This document shows, piece after piece, positions 1 through 6,008 of a stretch of 13,368 nucleotides of DNA. A program made the translations under genes and the position numbers. The stretch is from Bog-756 sp035534835 (GTDB taxonomy: Bacteria; Actinomycetota; Acidimicrobiia; Acidimicrobiales; RAAP-2), in NCBI GenBank assembly GCA_035534835.1, contig DATLRE010000082.1, positions 1-13,368 on the forward strand, written 5' to 3'. Below the pieces are notes generated by a model. That model worked only from the letters and a program-made list of their open reading frames with translations, had not been told where the DNA came from and ran no database searches. Within the stretch, counting starts at the first letter, position 1, and every line of letters starts with the position of its first letter.

Positions 1-65
1 GTGCCGCCACCGGTCGGCTTCGGCTTGTTGCCACCCGTTCCGGGGCTCTTCTGGTTGTCGGCCAT
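1..65 (-). CDS. N-terminus of an unidentified protein (partial, leaves the window)
   Basis: An ATG at 65 on the minus strand opens a frame that stays open to the window edge, giving 21 codons. The peptide starts MADNQKSPGTGG and continues with Lys, Pro and Gly, so it looks like a disordered, hydrophilic N-terminal tail. A GAGGA ribosome-binding sequence lies about 10 nt upstream and a TACGCT -10 candidate lies further up at 103-108. The function cannot be told from this piece. It is divergent from the alpha/beta hydrolase gene. The plus-strand frame that is open over the same bases has no supporting start signal. Confidence 0.5.
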   Translation of the reverse strand, partial: MADNQKSPGTGGNKPKPTGGG

Positions 66-102
66 GGTTCCGCGGTCCTCGCTTCGTGCGAATGTCGGAA
101 GG

Positions 103-108
103 AGCGTA
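103..108 (-). promoter_or_regulatory. Candidate -10 element for the partial minus-strand gene
   Basis: TACGCT fits the TANNNT actinobacterial -10 pattern. It would start a transcript with a leader of about 30 nt before the ATG at 65, which has a GAGGA ribosome-binding sequence. No good -35 hexamer is visible. Confidence 0.3.
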
Positions 109-183
109 ACTTGTCAGCCGCCACCCAGGGGATCACAGGCGTCGGCGGGCCGCTGTGCGTCGATCGGCGCGCGCCGCACTGCC

Positions 184-189
184 TACAGT
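184..189 (+). promoter_or_regulatory. -10 element, leaderless-type, for the alpha/beta hydrolase gene
   Basis: TACAGT is followed after exactly 6 nt by ATG at 196. This puts the expected transcription start on or next to the A of the start codon. There is no ribosome-binding sequence, as expected for a leaderless mRNA. The same arrangement precedes the Nudix, mrp and nadE genes. The -35 region is not recognisable. Confidence 0.5.
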
Positions 190-195
190 AGGCGG

Positions 196-1155
196 ATGCC
201 GGCAGACACGTCCGCCCGGGTCGAGCCGCCGACGGGGCGACCCGGATCCCACCGGTCCGGGGCCGCCCTGCGCCGGGGCCGCGTTCCCGCGGGGACGTCT
301 CGGATGCCGGAAGGCATCGACTGGGCCACCACCACGGTCGACGGCCACCGCGTCCGCTACGGCGCGGTCGGCTCCGGTCCGCCGGCACTGTTCCTCCACG
401 GCTGGGGGCTGCGACCCAACGCCTATGCGCGCCCCGTCGAGGCCATGGCCGCGGCCGGATGCCGGGTCGTCGCCCCGGCCCTGCCCGGGTTCGGCGGTAC
501 CCCCGAGCTCCCGGCGGGGGCCCGCACCTTCGCCGGCTACGGCGCCTGGGTGGGCCGGTTCCTCGACGCCGTCGGCGTCGGTGACCTCGCGCTCGTCGCC
601 GGCCACTCGTTCGGCGGTGGCGTGTCGACCGCGTTCGTGCACCACCAGCCCGACCGGGTCGACTCGCTCCTGCTGGCCAACGCCGTCGGGAGCCCGACCT
701 GGGCACTCCTACCGAACGAGGTACGGACCATGGTCCAGCGCCCGTACTGGGACTGGGGTCGGCACCTCGGCGGCGACCTGTTCCGGTCACCCCGGTCGCT
801 CCGGGTGCTCCCCACACTGCTCGAGGACTTCGTCCCCAACCTCCTGGGCAATCCGCTCGGGATGCTGCGGACGGGCGAGGTGATCCGACGCGCCGACCTG
901 GTGGCCGAGGTGCGGGCCATCGCCGCCCGGGGTATCCCCGTCTCGGTGGCCTGGTCGGACCGCGACGGACTCGTCCCCCGCTCGGCCTTCGACGACCTGC
1001 GCCGCGCCGCCGGCGTCCCGGGCCTCGTGGTCGAGGGGTCCCACGCCTGGCTGATCACCGACCCGGCGGCCTTCGGCGAGCTGGCCATCAGTGCGCTGGT
1101 GGACGCCCGCCGGGCGTCCGGCCGGTCGTCGGGCGTGCCCATCGCCCTGCCGTAG
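196..1155 (+). CDS. Alpha/beta-fold hydrolase
   Basis: The 319-residue protein has the alpha/beta hydrolase fold and would act on an ester, amide or similar small substrate in the cytoplasm; the substrate is not known. The oxyanion-hole HGWG comes first. It is followed by the nucleophile elbow GHSFGG with Ser138, the acid in WSDRDGLVP (Asp257, less likely Asp255), and His283 in GSHAW. The triad is therefore complete. A cap region between the elbow and Asp257 carries the sequence around RPYWDWG. No signal peptide or membrane segment is seen. I chose ATG 196 because a TACAGT -10 element sits 6 nt before it. ATG 304 (283 residues) is the main alternative, since residues 1-36 are a basic, Pro-rich stretch outside the fold. 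The gene ends in TAG. The next gene starts 21 nt later from its own promoter, so an operon is not required. Confidence 0.85.
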   Translation: MPADTSARVEPPTGRPGSHRSGAALRRGRVPAGTSRMPEGIDWATTTVDGHRVRYGAVGSGPPALFLHGWGLRPNAYARPVEAMAAAGCRVVAPALPGFGGTPELPAGARTFAGYGAWVGRFLDAVGVGDLALVAGHSFGGGVSTAFVHHQPDRVDSLLLANAVGSPTWALLPNEVRTMVQRPYWDWGRHLGGDLFRSPRSLRVLPTLLEDFVPNLLGNPLGMLRTGEVIRRADLVAEVRAIAARGIPVSVAWSDRDGLVPRSAFDDLRRAAGVPGLVVEGSHAWLITDPAAFGELAISALVDARRASGRSSGVPIALP

Positions 1156-1164
1156 GGCGCAAGG

Positions 1165-1170
1165 TAGCCT
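1165..1170 (+). promoter_or_regulatory. -10 element, leaderless-type, for the Nudix gene
   Basis: TAGCCT is followed by a 6-nt gap and then ATG at 1177, with no ribosome-binding sequence in between. It lies in the 21-nt gap after the hydrolase stop codon. Confidence 0.5.
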
Positions 1171-1176
1171 GACCCC

Positions 1177-2085
1177 ATGACCGTGCCCCTGCGTGACGCC
1201 GCCACGGTGATGCTCGTCCGGGACGCGGTCGACGGCTCGGGCCGGCCCGCCGTCGAGGTGTGCATGCTGAAGCGCAACCTGGCCAGCGAGTTCGTCGCCG
1301 GTGCCTACGTGTTCCCCGGCGGTTCCGTCGACCCCGAGGACCGTGGCGACGTGGCCGAGGAGCTGTGCCGGGGCCTGGACGACGCGGCGGCGAGCGCACT
1401 GCTCGGCGTCGACTCGGGGGGCCTGGCCTTCTGGGTTGCGGCGCTGCGCGAGTGCTTCGAGGAGGCCGGCGTGCTGCTGGCCCAGCCGCGGGACGTGGCC
1501 GACGGCACGGCGGTGCTCGACACCACCGACCCGTCCGAGCGGGCCCGATTCGAGGCGCACCGGCGGGAGATCAACGAGGGTCGCAAGGGACTCCTGGCCG
1601 TCTGCCGCGAGGAAGGGCTGGTCCTGGCGGCCGACGCCGTCCACTACGTCAGCCACTGGATCACGCCCGAGCTCGCCCCCAAGCGGTACGACACCCGGTT
1701 CTTCGTGGCCGCGGCGCCCTCGGGGCAGGTTGCCCACCACGACGAGGGCGAGACGATCGCCACGATCTGGGTCCGCCCCGCCGATGCACTGGCCCGGTTC
1801 GAGGCCGGGGAGATCGAGCTGCTGCCGCCGACCATCGACAACCTGGAGAAGCTCGGTGCCCATGCGTCGACCGGGGAGGTCATGGCGTGGGCGCGCGAGG
1901 TCACCGACATCCCGACGATCCTCCCCATCGTGCTGATCGAGGACGGCCGGCTCCTGGTGCTCCGGCCCGGTGACGACGGTTACGAGCAGGCGCTGGAGGA
2001 CCGGATGGCGTCGTCGGACCCGGTCTCGCCCGAGTTGGCCGCCGCCGCACGCGAGGCCTGGGGCCCGAAGGCCGGCTCGGTCTGA
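1177..2085 (+). CDS. Nudix hydrolase, NUDT19-like (split Nudix box)
   Basis: The 302-residue protein starts with the Nudix strand pattern (AATVMLVRD) and then VFPGGSVDPED, the first half of a Nudix box, at about residues 45-55. The second half, RECFEEAGVLL, comes only at 91-101. The usual spacing between the glycine and the RExxEExG part is therefore stretched by roughly 28 residues. A long insertion in the box is known for NUDT19/RP2-type proteins, which hydrolyse CoA and acyl-CoA diphosphate bonds. By analogy a CoA-type nucleotide diphosphate is the likely substrate, but this is inference. The metal-binding glutamates (Glu92, Glu95, Glu96) are present. The start is set by a leaderless-type promoter. 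The gene converges with mrp, with 22 nt between the two stop codons. Confidence 0.85.
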   Translation: MTVPLRDAATVMLVRDAVDGSGRPAVEVCMLKRNLASEFVAGAYVFPGGSVDPEDRGDVAEELCRGLDDAAASALLGVDSGGLAFWVAALRECFEEAGVLLAQPRDVADGTAVLDTTDPSERARFEAHRREINEGRKGLLAVCREEGLVLAADAVHYVSHWITPELAPKRYDTRFFVAAAPSGQVAHHDEGETIATIWVRPADALARFEAGEIELLPPTIDNLEKLGAHASTGEVMAWAREVTDIPTILPIVLIEDGRLLVLRPGDDGYEQALEDRMASSDPVSPELAAAAREAWGPKAGSV

Positions 2086-2110
2086 CCCGGGCGGGCGCGG
2101 TGCGGGGTCA
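2083..2110. terminator. Short inverted repeat spanning both convergent stop codons
   Basis: TGACCC at 2083-2088 and GGGTCA at 2105-2110 are exact reverse complements. They contain the TGA stops of the Nudix gene and of mrp. A 6-bp stem with a GC-rich loop could act as a weak bidirectional terminator. There is no U tract, so the call is weak. Confidence 0.25.
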
Positions 2111-3292
2111 GGCGGTCCCGCCCGCGGCCACGGCCGCCTCGACCCGCTCCAGCATCCGGGCACTGCACCCCTCCATCGCCACGCCGACCGGTGGGTTGTC
2201 GACCAGGGCAGCGGCGATGCGGGCGAATTCGGCCGCCAGCGGCTGGTCGTCGTCGAGGGCCACCGGCTCGCCGGCGTCGCCTCCGGCCGCCACCGACGGG
2301 TGGAGCGGCACCTGCCCGAGGAGGGGCACGCCGATGTCGGCGGCCAGGCGGGACCCGCCCCCGGAGCCGAACAGGGCATACGTCTGGCCATGCTCGCAGG
2401 TGAAATCGCTCATGTTCTCGATCACGCCCGTCACGCGGAGGTAGCCCTTGCGGGCCATGTCGGCCGTGCGGGCCGCCACCTTCTGGGAGGCGAGCGGCGG
2501 GGTCGTGACCACCACGACCTCCGTGCGGGGCAGCATCCGGGCCAGTCCCATCTGGATGTCCCCGGTCCCGGGGGGCATGTCGACGAGCAGGAAGTCGAGG
2601 TCGCCCCAGTGGACGTCCTCGAGGAACTGCTGGACGGCACGGTTGAGGATCAGTCCCCGCCACATGATGGCCTGGTCCTCGTCGGCCAGGAATCCCATCG
2701 ACAGGACGCGCAGGACGCCGTCGCCGACAGCGCGCTCGAGCGGCACCATCTTCTTGTCCCGCGCCTCGACGTCGCCCTGCATGCCGAGCAGGCGGGGGAC
2801 GGAGAACCCCCAGATGTCCGCGTCGAGCACGCCGACGGTCAGACCCCGTCGGGCGAGGGCGACGGCGAGGTTGACCGTCACCGAGCTCTTGCCCACCCCG
2901 CCCTTGCCCGAGGCCACGGCGACGACCCGCGTCGTGTCCCGGACGGCGGTCGTCGGCGCGCCCTCCCTCGCCCGGAGTCGGGCCCGGTCCATGACTGCCC
3001 GCTTCTGGTCGGGATCCATCACGCCCGTGGTCACCGTGACCTGCTCGACGCCGGGCAGCGCACCGACGTGGGTGTCGACGTCGCGCTGGATCTGGGTCCG
3101 GAGCGGGCAGCCGGCGACGGTGAGCGCCACCTCGACGTGGACGTGCCCGCCGTCCACCCGGACCGAGGTCACCATGCCCAGGTCGACGATGTCGGCGCCC
3201 AGTTCGGGGTCGACGACGTTGCGCAGGGCGTCCCGGACGGCCTCTCCGGTCGGGGCCTCCCGGTCGGCATCTGCTCTGTCGGTCCTGGTCAC
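2108..3292 (-). CDS. mrp: Mrp/ApbC-type Fe-S cluster carrier ATPase
   Basis: The 394-residue protein has two parts. Residues about 13-95 form a MIP18/DUF59 domain (VVDPELGADIVDLGMV, with GCPLR further on). The rest is a P-loop NTPase of the Mrp/NBP35 class with a deviant Walker A, GKGGVGKSS, at 129-137. Further motifs are DADIWGFSVPRLLG, DMPPGTGD and VIENMS. Members bind and pass on Fe-S clusters in the cytosol. The usual CxxC that bridges a cluster in the dimer reads Cys299-Glu-His-Gly here, so the second cysteine is missing. The GTG start at 3292 is chosen because TACAAT lies 7 nt before it and homologous sequence begins soon after. The open frame extends 57 codons further upstream without family similarity. 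It is divergent from erpA, another Fe-S assembly gene, with 170 nt between the starts. Confidence 0.93.
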   Translation of the reverse strand: MTRTDRADADREAPTGEAVRDALRNVVDPELGADIVDLGMVTSVRVDGGHVHVEVALTVAGCPLRTQIQRDVDTHVGALPGVEQVTVTTGVMDPDQKRAVMDRARLRAREGAPTTAVRDTTRVVAVASGKGGVGKSSVTVNLAVALARRGLTVGVLDADIWGFSVPRLLGMQGDVEARDKKMVPLERAVGDGVLRVLSMGFLADEDQAIMWRGLILNRAVQQFLEDVHWGDLDFLLVDMPPGTGDIQMGLARMLPRTEVVVVTTPPLASQKVAARTADMARKGYLRVTGVIENMSDFTCEHGQTYALFGSGGGSRLAADIGVPLLGQVPLHPSVAAGGDAGEPVALDDDQPLAAEFARIAAALVDNPPVGVAMEGCSARMLERVEAAVAAGGTA

Positions 3293-3299
3293 CGCCGCA

Positions 3300-3305
3300 A
3301 TTGTA
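3300..3305 (-). promoter_or_regulatory. -10 element, leaderless-type, for mrp
   Basis: On the minus strand TACAAT, close to the ideal -10, is followed by 7 nt and then the GTG start of mrp at 3292. No ribosome-binding sequence precedes the GTG, which fits a leaderless transcript. Confidence 0.55.
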
Positions 3306-3361
3306 GTGGGGACCGGCGGCGGGCCCACCGGTCCGGTGTACCGCCGGGGCGTGGTGGCGGG

Positions 3362-3367
3362 TACGAT
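3362..3367 (+). promoter_or_regulatory. Candidate -10 element for erpA
   Basis: TACGAT in the divergent mrp-erpA spacer would give a leader of about 90 nt. Unlike the leaderless genes nearby, erpA has a clear AAGGAG ribosome-binding sequence at 3452-3457, 5 nt before its ATG. The -35 region is poor. Confidence 0.4.
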
Positions 3368-3462
3368 CGTGCCAGGAGCCACGGGTCCGCAGCGGACCAG
3401 GGGCCCTCGCACCAGGATCTCGGCAGGACGGCGGCCCCGTCCCGTGACCACAAGGAGCAGCA

Positions 3463-3828
3463 ATGAGCTCGACGATGCAGAACGTCACCATCGGGAAGAA
3501 GCCCAGCCCCGTGACCCTCACCGACGTCGCCGCGGCCAAGGTCGCCGACCTGCTCGCCGAGGAGGACACCGAGGGGCTGGCCCTCCGTGTGGCCGTCCGC
3601 CCGGGCGGCTGCTCGGGCTTCAGCTACGAGATGTTCTTCGACGCCGACGTGGCCGAGGACGACGTGGTGCGCGAGTTCGGTACCGTCCGGGTCGTGGTCG
3701 ACCCGACCAGTGCCGACCTGCTCAAGGGCTCCACGCTCGACTACAGCGACGGGCTGCAGGGTGCCGGGTTCCACGTGACGAACCCGAACGCCACCCGCAC
3801 GTGTGGCTGCGGCTCCTCCTTCAGCTGA
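3463..3828 (+). CDS. erpA: A-type iron-sulfur carrier, ErpA/IscA family
   Basis: The 121-residue protein has the usual length and the three conserved cysteines of A-type carriers. Cys50 lies in PGGCSGFSY, and Cys114 and Cys116 lie in the C-terminal CGCGSSF. Such proteins hold a [2Fe-2S] or [4Fe-4S] cluster and deliver it to apo-enzymes in the cytosol. The GGCSGF and CGCGSSF context fits ErpA/HesB-type carriers; the ErpA name rather than IscA or SufA is a family-level choice. The ATG is preceded by AAGGAG at 5 nt. The gene ends inside the start of the next gene (26-nt overlap), so the two are probably translated from one mRNA. The partner has two [2Fe-2S] clusters and is a plausible client. 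mrp lies divergently upstream. Confidence 0.92.
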   Translation: MSSTMQNVTIGKKPSPVTLTDVAAAKVADLLAEEDTEGLALRVAVRPGGCSGFSYEMFFDADVAEDDVVREFGTVRVVVDPTSADLLKGSTLDYSDGLQGAGFHVTNPNATRTCGCGSSFS

Positions 3829-5479
3829 TCCCCTGATCCGGTTCCGCGTCGACGGCGCCGTCGTCGAGGTACCCGACGACGGCGCGACCCTGCTCGAGGT
3901 GCTCCGCGACCGGCTCGGCCTGCACTCGATGAAGGACGGCTGCAGCCCCCAGGGGCAGTGCGGCTGCTGCACCGTGTGGGTGGACGGCGCCCCCCGCGTG
4001 GCCTGCGTCACTCCGGCCCGGCGACTGGACGGCCGCCAGGTCACCACCCTCGACGGCCTGCCCGGTCCGACCCGTCGGGTCTGGGCGGACGCCCTGGTGG
4101 CCACGGGCGGCAGTCAGTGCGGCTTCTGCACCCCGGGCATCGTGATGCGGTTGGCCGCGCTCGACGGGCCGTCGCCGGTGGGACGGGACGCCGTCGACCG
4201 GGCACTCCTGGCCCACCTCTGCCGGTGCACCGGATGGCAGACCGTCGTCGAGGCGGCAGGGCGCGTCCTCGGCGCATCCGGGGCGGCGGGGGACGGGCAG
4301 GAACCGGAGGCGGTGGCCGACGCCACGGATCACGGCGACCGCGACCTCGCCGCCGCGTCCACCCGTGCCGGGCTCGAGGGTGGGGTGGCCCAGCGGGTCG
4401 GTCCGGCGGTGGTGCTGGGCGATGCCGGGTTCGCCGACGACACCTGCCCGTCCGGCGCCCTGGTGGCGGTGGTGGACGGCGACCGCTACGTGGTGGCGGA
4501 CTCGCTTTCGGCGGCCCGGACGGCGGCCGGCAAGGTCCAGGGTCGGAGCACGACCGTCCCGCTCGGCCACCCGGTGGCGGTGCCCGGCGGTGCGTGGGCG
4601 GTGACGCTGACCACGACATGGGTGGAGCCGGCCTACGTCGAGCCCGATGCCTCGTGGTGCGAGCCCGGGGGCACGCCGGCCTCCCCCTACGGCAACGGCG
4701 GATCGTTCGGCGGCAAGCTCCGCTCGCCGGTGGCCGAGGACGCCCGTCGGCTGGCCGACGGGCACGGACGCACCGTGCGGGTGCTCTGGTCACGCGAGGA
4801 CGTCGTGCGACGGGGACCGAAGCGCCCGCCGGTGGCCGGTGGGGTGCGGGCCGACGGCACCGGTGTCCTGCGGGTCGGTGTGTCCGGTTCCGGCATCGAG
4901 GGTCCGGACTGGGACGACCTGGTGGTGGCGGTGGCGGGCCTCGCACCCGGGCTGGTCCTGGAGCAGGTCGAGGTGGTCGGACCGGCCACGTCGCTCGATC
5001 TGCGGGCGGCGGTATGGGCCGAGGCGGCGGTGCTGGCGGCCGCGGCCCGGCTGGGCCGGCCCGGCACCCCGGTCCACGACGTGCCCGTCGAGGTCGTCGG
5101 GCCGTCGGGCGGCCGGGCCGTCGTGCGGTGCGCGGCGGACGGGACCCTCGACGTCGAGGTGTCCGCCGGTGCGGTGCTGGACGCAGTGGTGCTCCGCTCG
5201 TATGCCATCGGGGCGGCCCACCAGGCGCTCGGGTGGGTCCGTTCCGAGGGGATCGCCGTGTCCCCCGAGGGGGAGGTGCAGGACCTGACCGTCCGGTCGT
5301 TCGGCATCCTCCAGGCCCGGGCGGTACCGCAGGTCACGGTGCGGGTCGTGGACGAGCCGCACGGCACCCCGGTCAACGGGACCGACGCGGTGTTCGCCGC
5401 CGTGGCCGCGGCACGGTGGCTGGCCGACGGACTGCCCCCGGCATGGCCGACCGACCGGACCGGCGCCGGCCGCCGCTGA
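3803..5479 (+). CDS. One-chain [2Fe-2S] / reduced molybdenum-hydroxylase-like protein
   Basis: This 558-residue protein looks like a fusion of the small Fe-S subunit of the xanthine dehydrogenase/CO dehydrogenase family with a strongly shortened large subunit. Residues 12-85 are a plant-type [2Fe-2S] domain with Cys47, Cys53, Cys56 and Cys68 (Cys55 is extra). Residues 90-157 are the helical second [2Fe-2S] domain, with CGFC at 106-109 and CRC at 140-142. After a linker come echoes of the large subunit: GDAGFADD, then VVADSLSAARTAA, GNGGSFGGK at 297-305, VLWSREDVV, and SYAIGAAHQALGW near 466. Known large subunits have about 750 residues, while only about 370 are present here. The usual GxGE catalytic glutamate near the C-terminus seems replaced by NGTD (525-528). 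No FAD subunit is nearby. The GTG 3803 start overlaps erpA by 26 nt and has no clear ribosome-binding sequence, so it is uncertain. The physiological reaction is unknown. Confidence 0.8.
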   Translation: MAAAPPSADPLIRFRVDGAVVEVPDDGATLLEVLRDRLGLHSMKDGCSPQGQCGCCTVWVDGAPRVACVTPARRLDGRQVTTLDGLPGPTRRVWADALVATGGSQCGFCTPGIVMRLAALDGPSPVGRDAVDRALLAHLCRCTGWQTVVEAAGRVLGASGAAGDGQEPEAVADATDHGDRDLAAASTRAGLEGGVAQRVGPAVVLGDAGFADDTCPSGALVAVVDGDRYVVADSLSAARTAAGKVQGRSTTVPLGHPVAVPGGAWAVTLTTTWVEPAYVEPDASWCEPGGTPASPYGNGGSFGGKLRSPVAEDARRLADGHGRTVRVLWSREDVVRRGPKRPPVAGGVRADGTGVLRVGVSGSGIEGPDWDDLVVAVAGLAPGLVLEQVEVVGPATSLDLRAAVWAEAAVLAAAARLGRPGTPVHDVPVEVVGPSGGRAVVRCAADGTLDVEVSAGAVLDAVVLRSYAIGAAHQALGWVRSEGIAVSPEGEVQDLTVRSFGILQARAVPQVTVRVVDEPHGTPVNGTDAVFAAVAAARWLADGLPPAWPTDRTGAGRR

Positions 5480-5486
5480 GCGCCGC

Positions 5487-5514
5487 AGGCACGCCGCCGC
5501 CCGGGTGCGTGCCT
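5487..5514 (+). terminator. 8-bp inverted repeat after the Fe-S gene, touching the ridA -10
   Basis: AGGCACGC (5487-5494) and GCGTGCCT (5507-5514) are perfect reverse complements around a 12-nt loop, starting 8 nt after the TGA of the upstream gene. It could be a terminator without a U tract. Its right arm ends on the first base of the ridA -10 candidate, so a role as an operator is equally possible. Confidence 0.35.
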
Positions 5515-5519
5515 AGGCT
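5514..5519 (+). promoter_or_regulatory. Candidate -10 element for ridA
   Basis: TAGGCT has the same sequence as the nadE -10 element. It would start a leader of about 50 nt ending in GAGGAG (5566-5571), which lies 5 nt before the ridA ATG. Confidence 0.4.
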
Positions 5520-5576
5520 GGGAAGAGCGTCCAACCACTGACCCGCACCTGCGTCCGTGACATCCGAGGAGCCCCC

Positions 5577-5945
5577 ATGAGTACCCCCGTCGGTCCCTAC
5601 ACGCCCATCGTCCGGGCCGGTCCGTGGCTGGTCTGCTCGGGTCAGCTCGGCCTGGCCCCCGATGCGGACGGGACGCCGACCCTGGTGGAGGGCGGGCCCG
5701 GACCCCAGCTCGCGCAGGCCGTCGCCAACGCCGCCGGCCTGCTCGGCTCCCAGGGCGCGTCGCTGTCCGACGTGGTGAAGACGACGGTGTTCGCCACCGA
5801 TCCCGCCGACTTCGCGGCGGTCAACGAGGCCTACCTGGCGGCCTTCGGCGACCACCGACCGGCGCGGTCGATGGTGGCGGTGACCGCGTTGCCGATGGGG
5901 GCCGCCGTCGAGATCGAGGTCTGGGCCCACCGCGATCCGTCGTAG
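5577..5945 (+). CDS. ridA: RidA family enamine/imine deaminase
   Basis: The 122-residue protein matches the RidA/YjgF/UK114 family over its full length. The start is PVGPYTPIVRAG, followed by the SGQLGL segment. The C-terminal part has RPARSMVAV with Arg97 and VEIEVWA with Glu112, corresponding in spacing (15 residues) to the substrate-binding Arg105 and Glu120 of E. coli RidA. RidA hydrolyses reactive enamines and imines such as 2-aminoacrylate, released by PLP-dependent dehydratases, to ketoacids and ammonia in the cytosol. The protein forms trimers in known cases. The ATG has a good GAGGAG site at 5 nt. It stands alone on the plus strand and converges with glnR, so there is no operon evidence for a partner enzyme. 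Confidence 0.92.
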   Translation: MSTPVGPYTPIVRAGPWLVCSGQLGLAPDADGTPTLVEGGPGPQLAQAVANAAGLLGSQGASLSDVVKTTVFATDPADFAAVNEAYLAAFGDHRPARSMVAVTALPMGAAVEIEVWAHRDPS

Positions 5946-5986
5946 CCGGACCGCCGGCGACGGGGCGGGTGCCCGAGTTCCCCTTC

Positions 5987-6006
5987 GCCCGGGCAGGTGT
6001 CCGGGC
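5987..6006 (-). terminator. Weak hairpin after glnR
   Basis: GCCCGG (5987-5992) and CCGGGC (6001-6006) can pair around an 8-nt loop just past the glnR stop, in the 63-nt space between the convergent ridA and glnR genes. There is no U tract, so this is a modest candidate for termination in either direction. Confidence 0.25.
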
Positions 6007-6008
6007 CG

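Noticed and set aside
1..195. Plus-strand frame open from the window start into the alpha/beta hydrolase
   Set aside because: The encoded sequence is Pro/Arg/Ser-rich without family similarity. The minus-strand start at 65 has a ribosome-binding sequence, and a -10 element sits right before ATG 196.
3293..3463. 57-codon N-terminal extension of mrp
   Set aside because: It covers the divergent promoter region and overlaps the first base of erpA. TACAAT 7 nt before GTG 3292 and family length both support the shorter form.
1970..3466. Long plus-strand open frame across mrp
   Set aside because: It is a shadow of mrp on the opposite strand. The composition is low-complexity His/Asp/Gly/Arg with no motif, as is usual in high-GC DNA.
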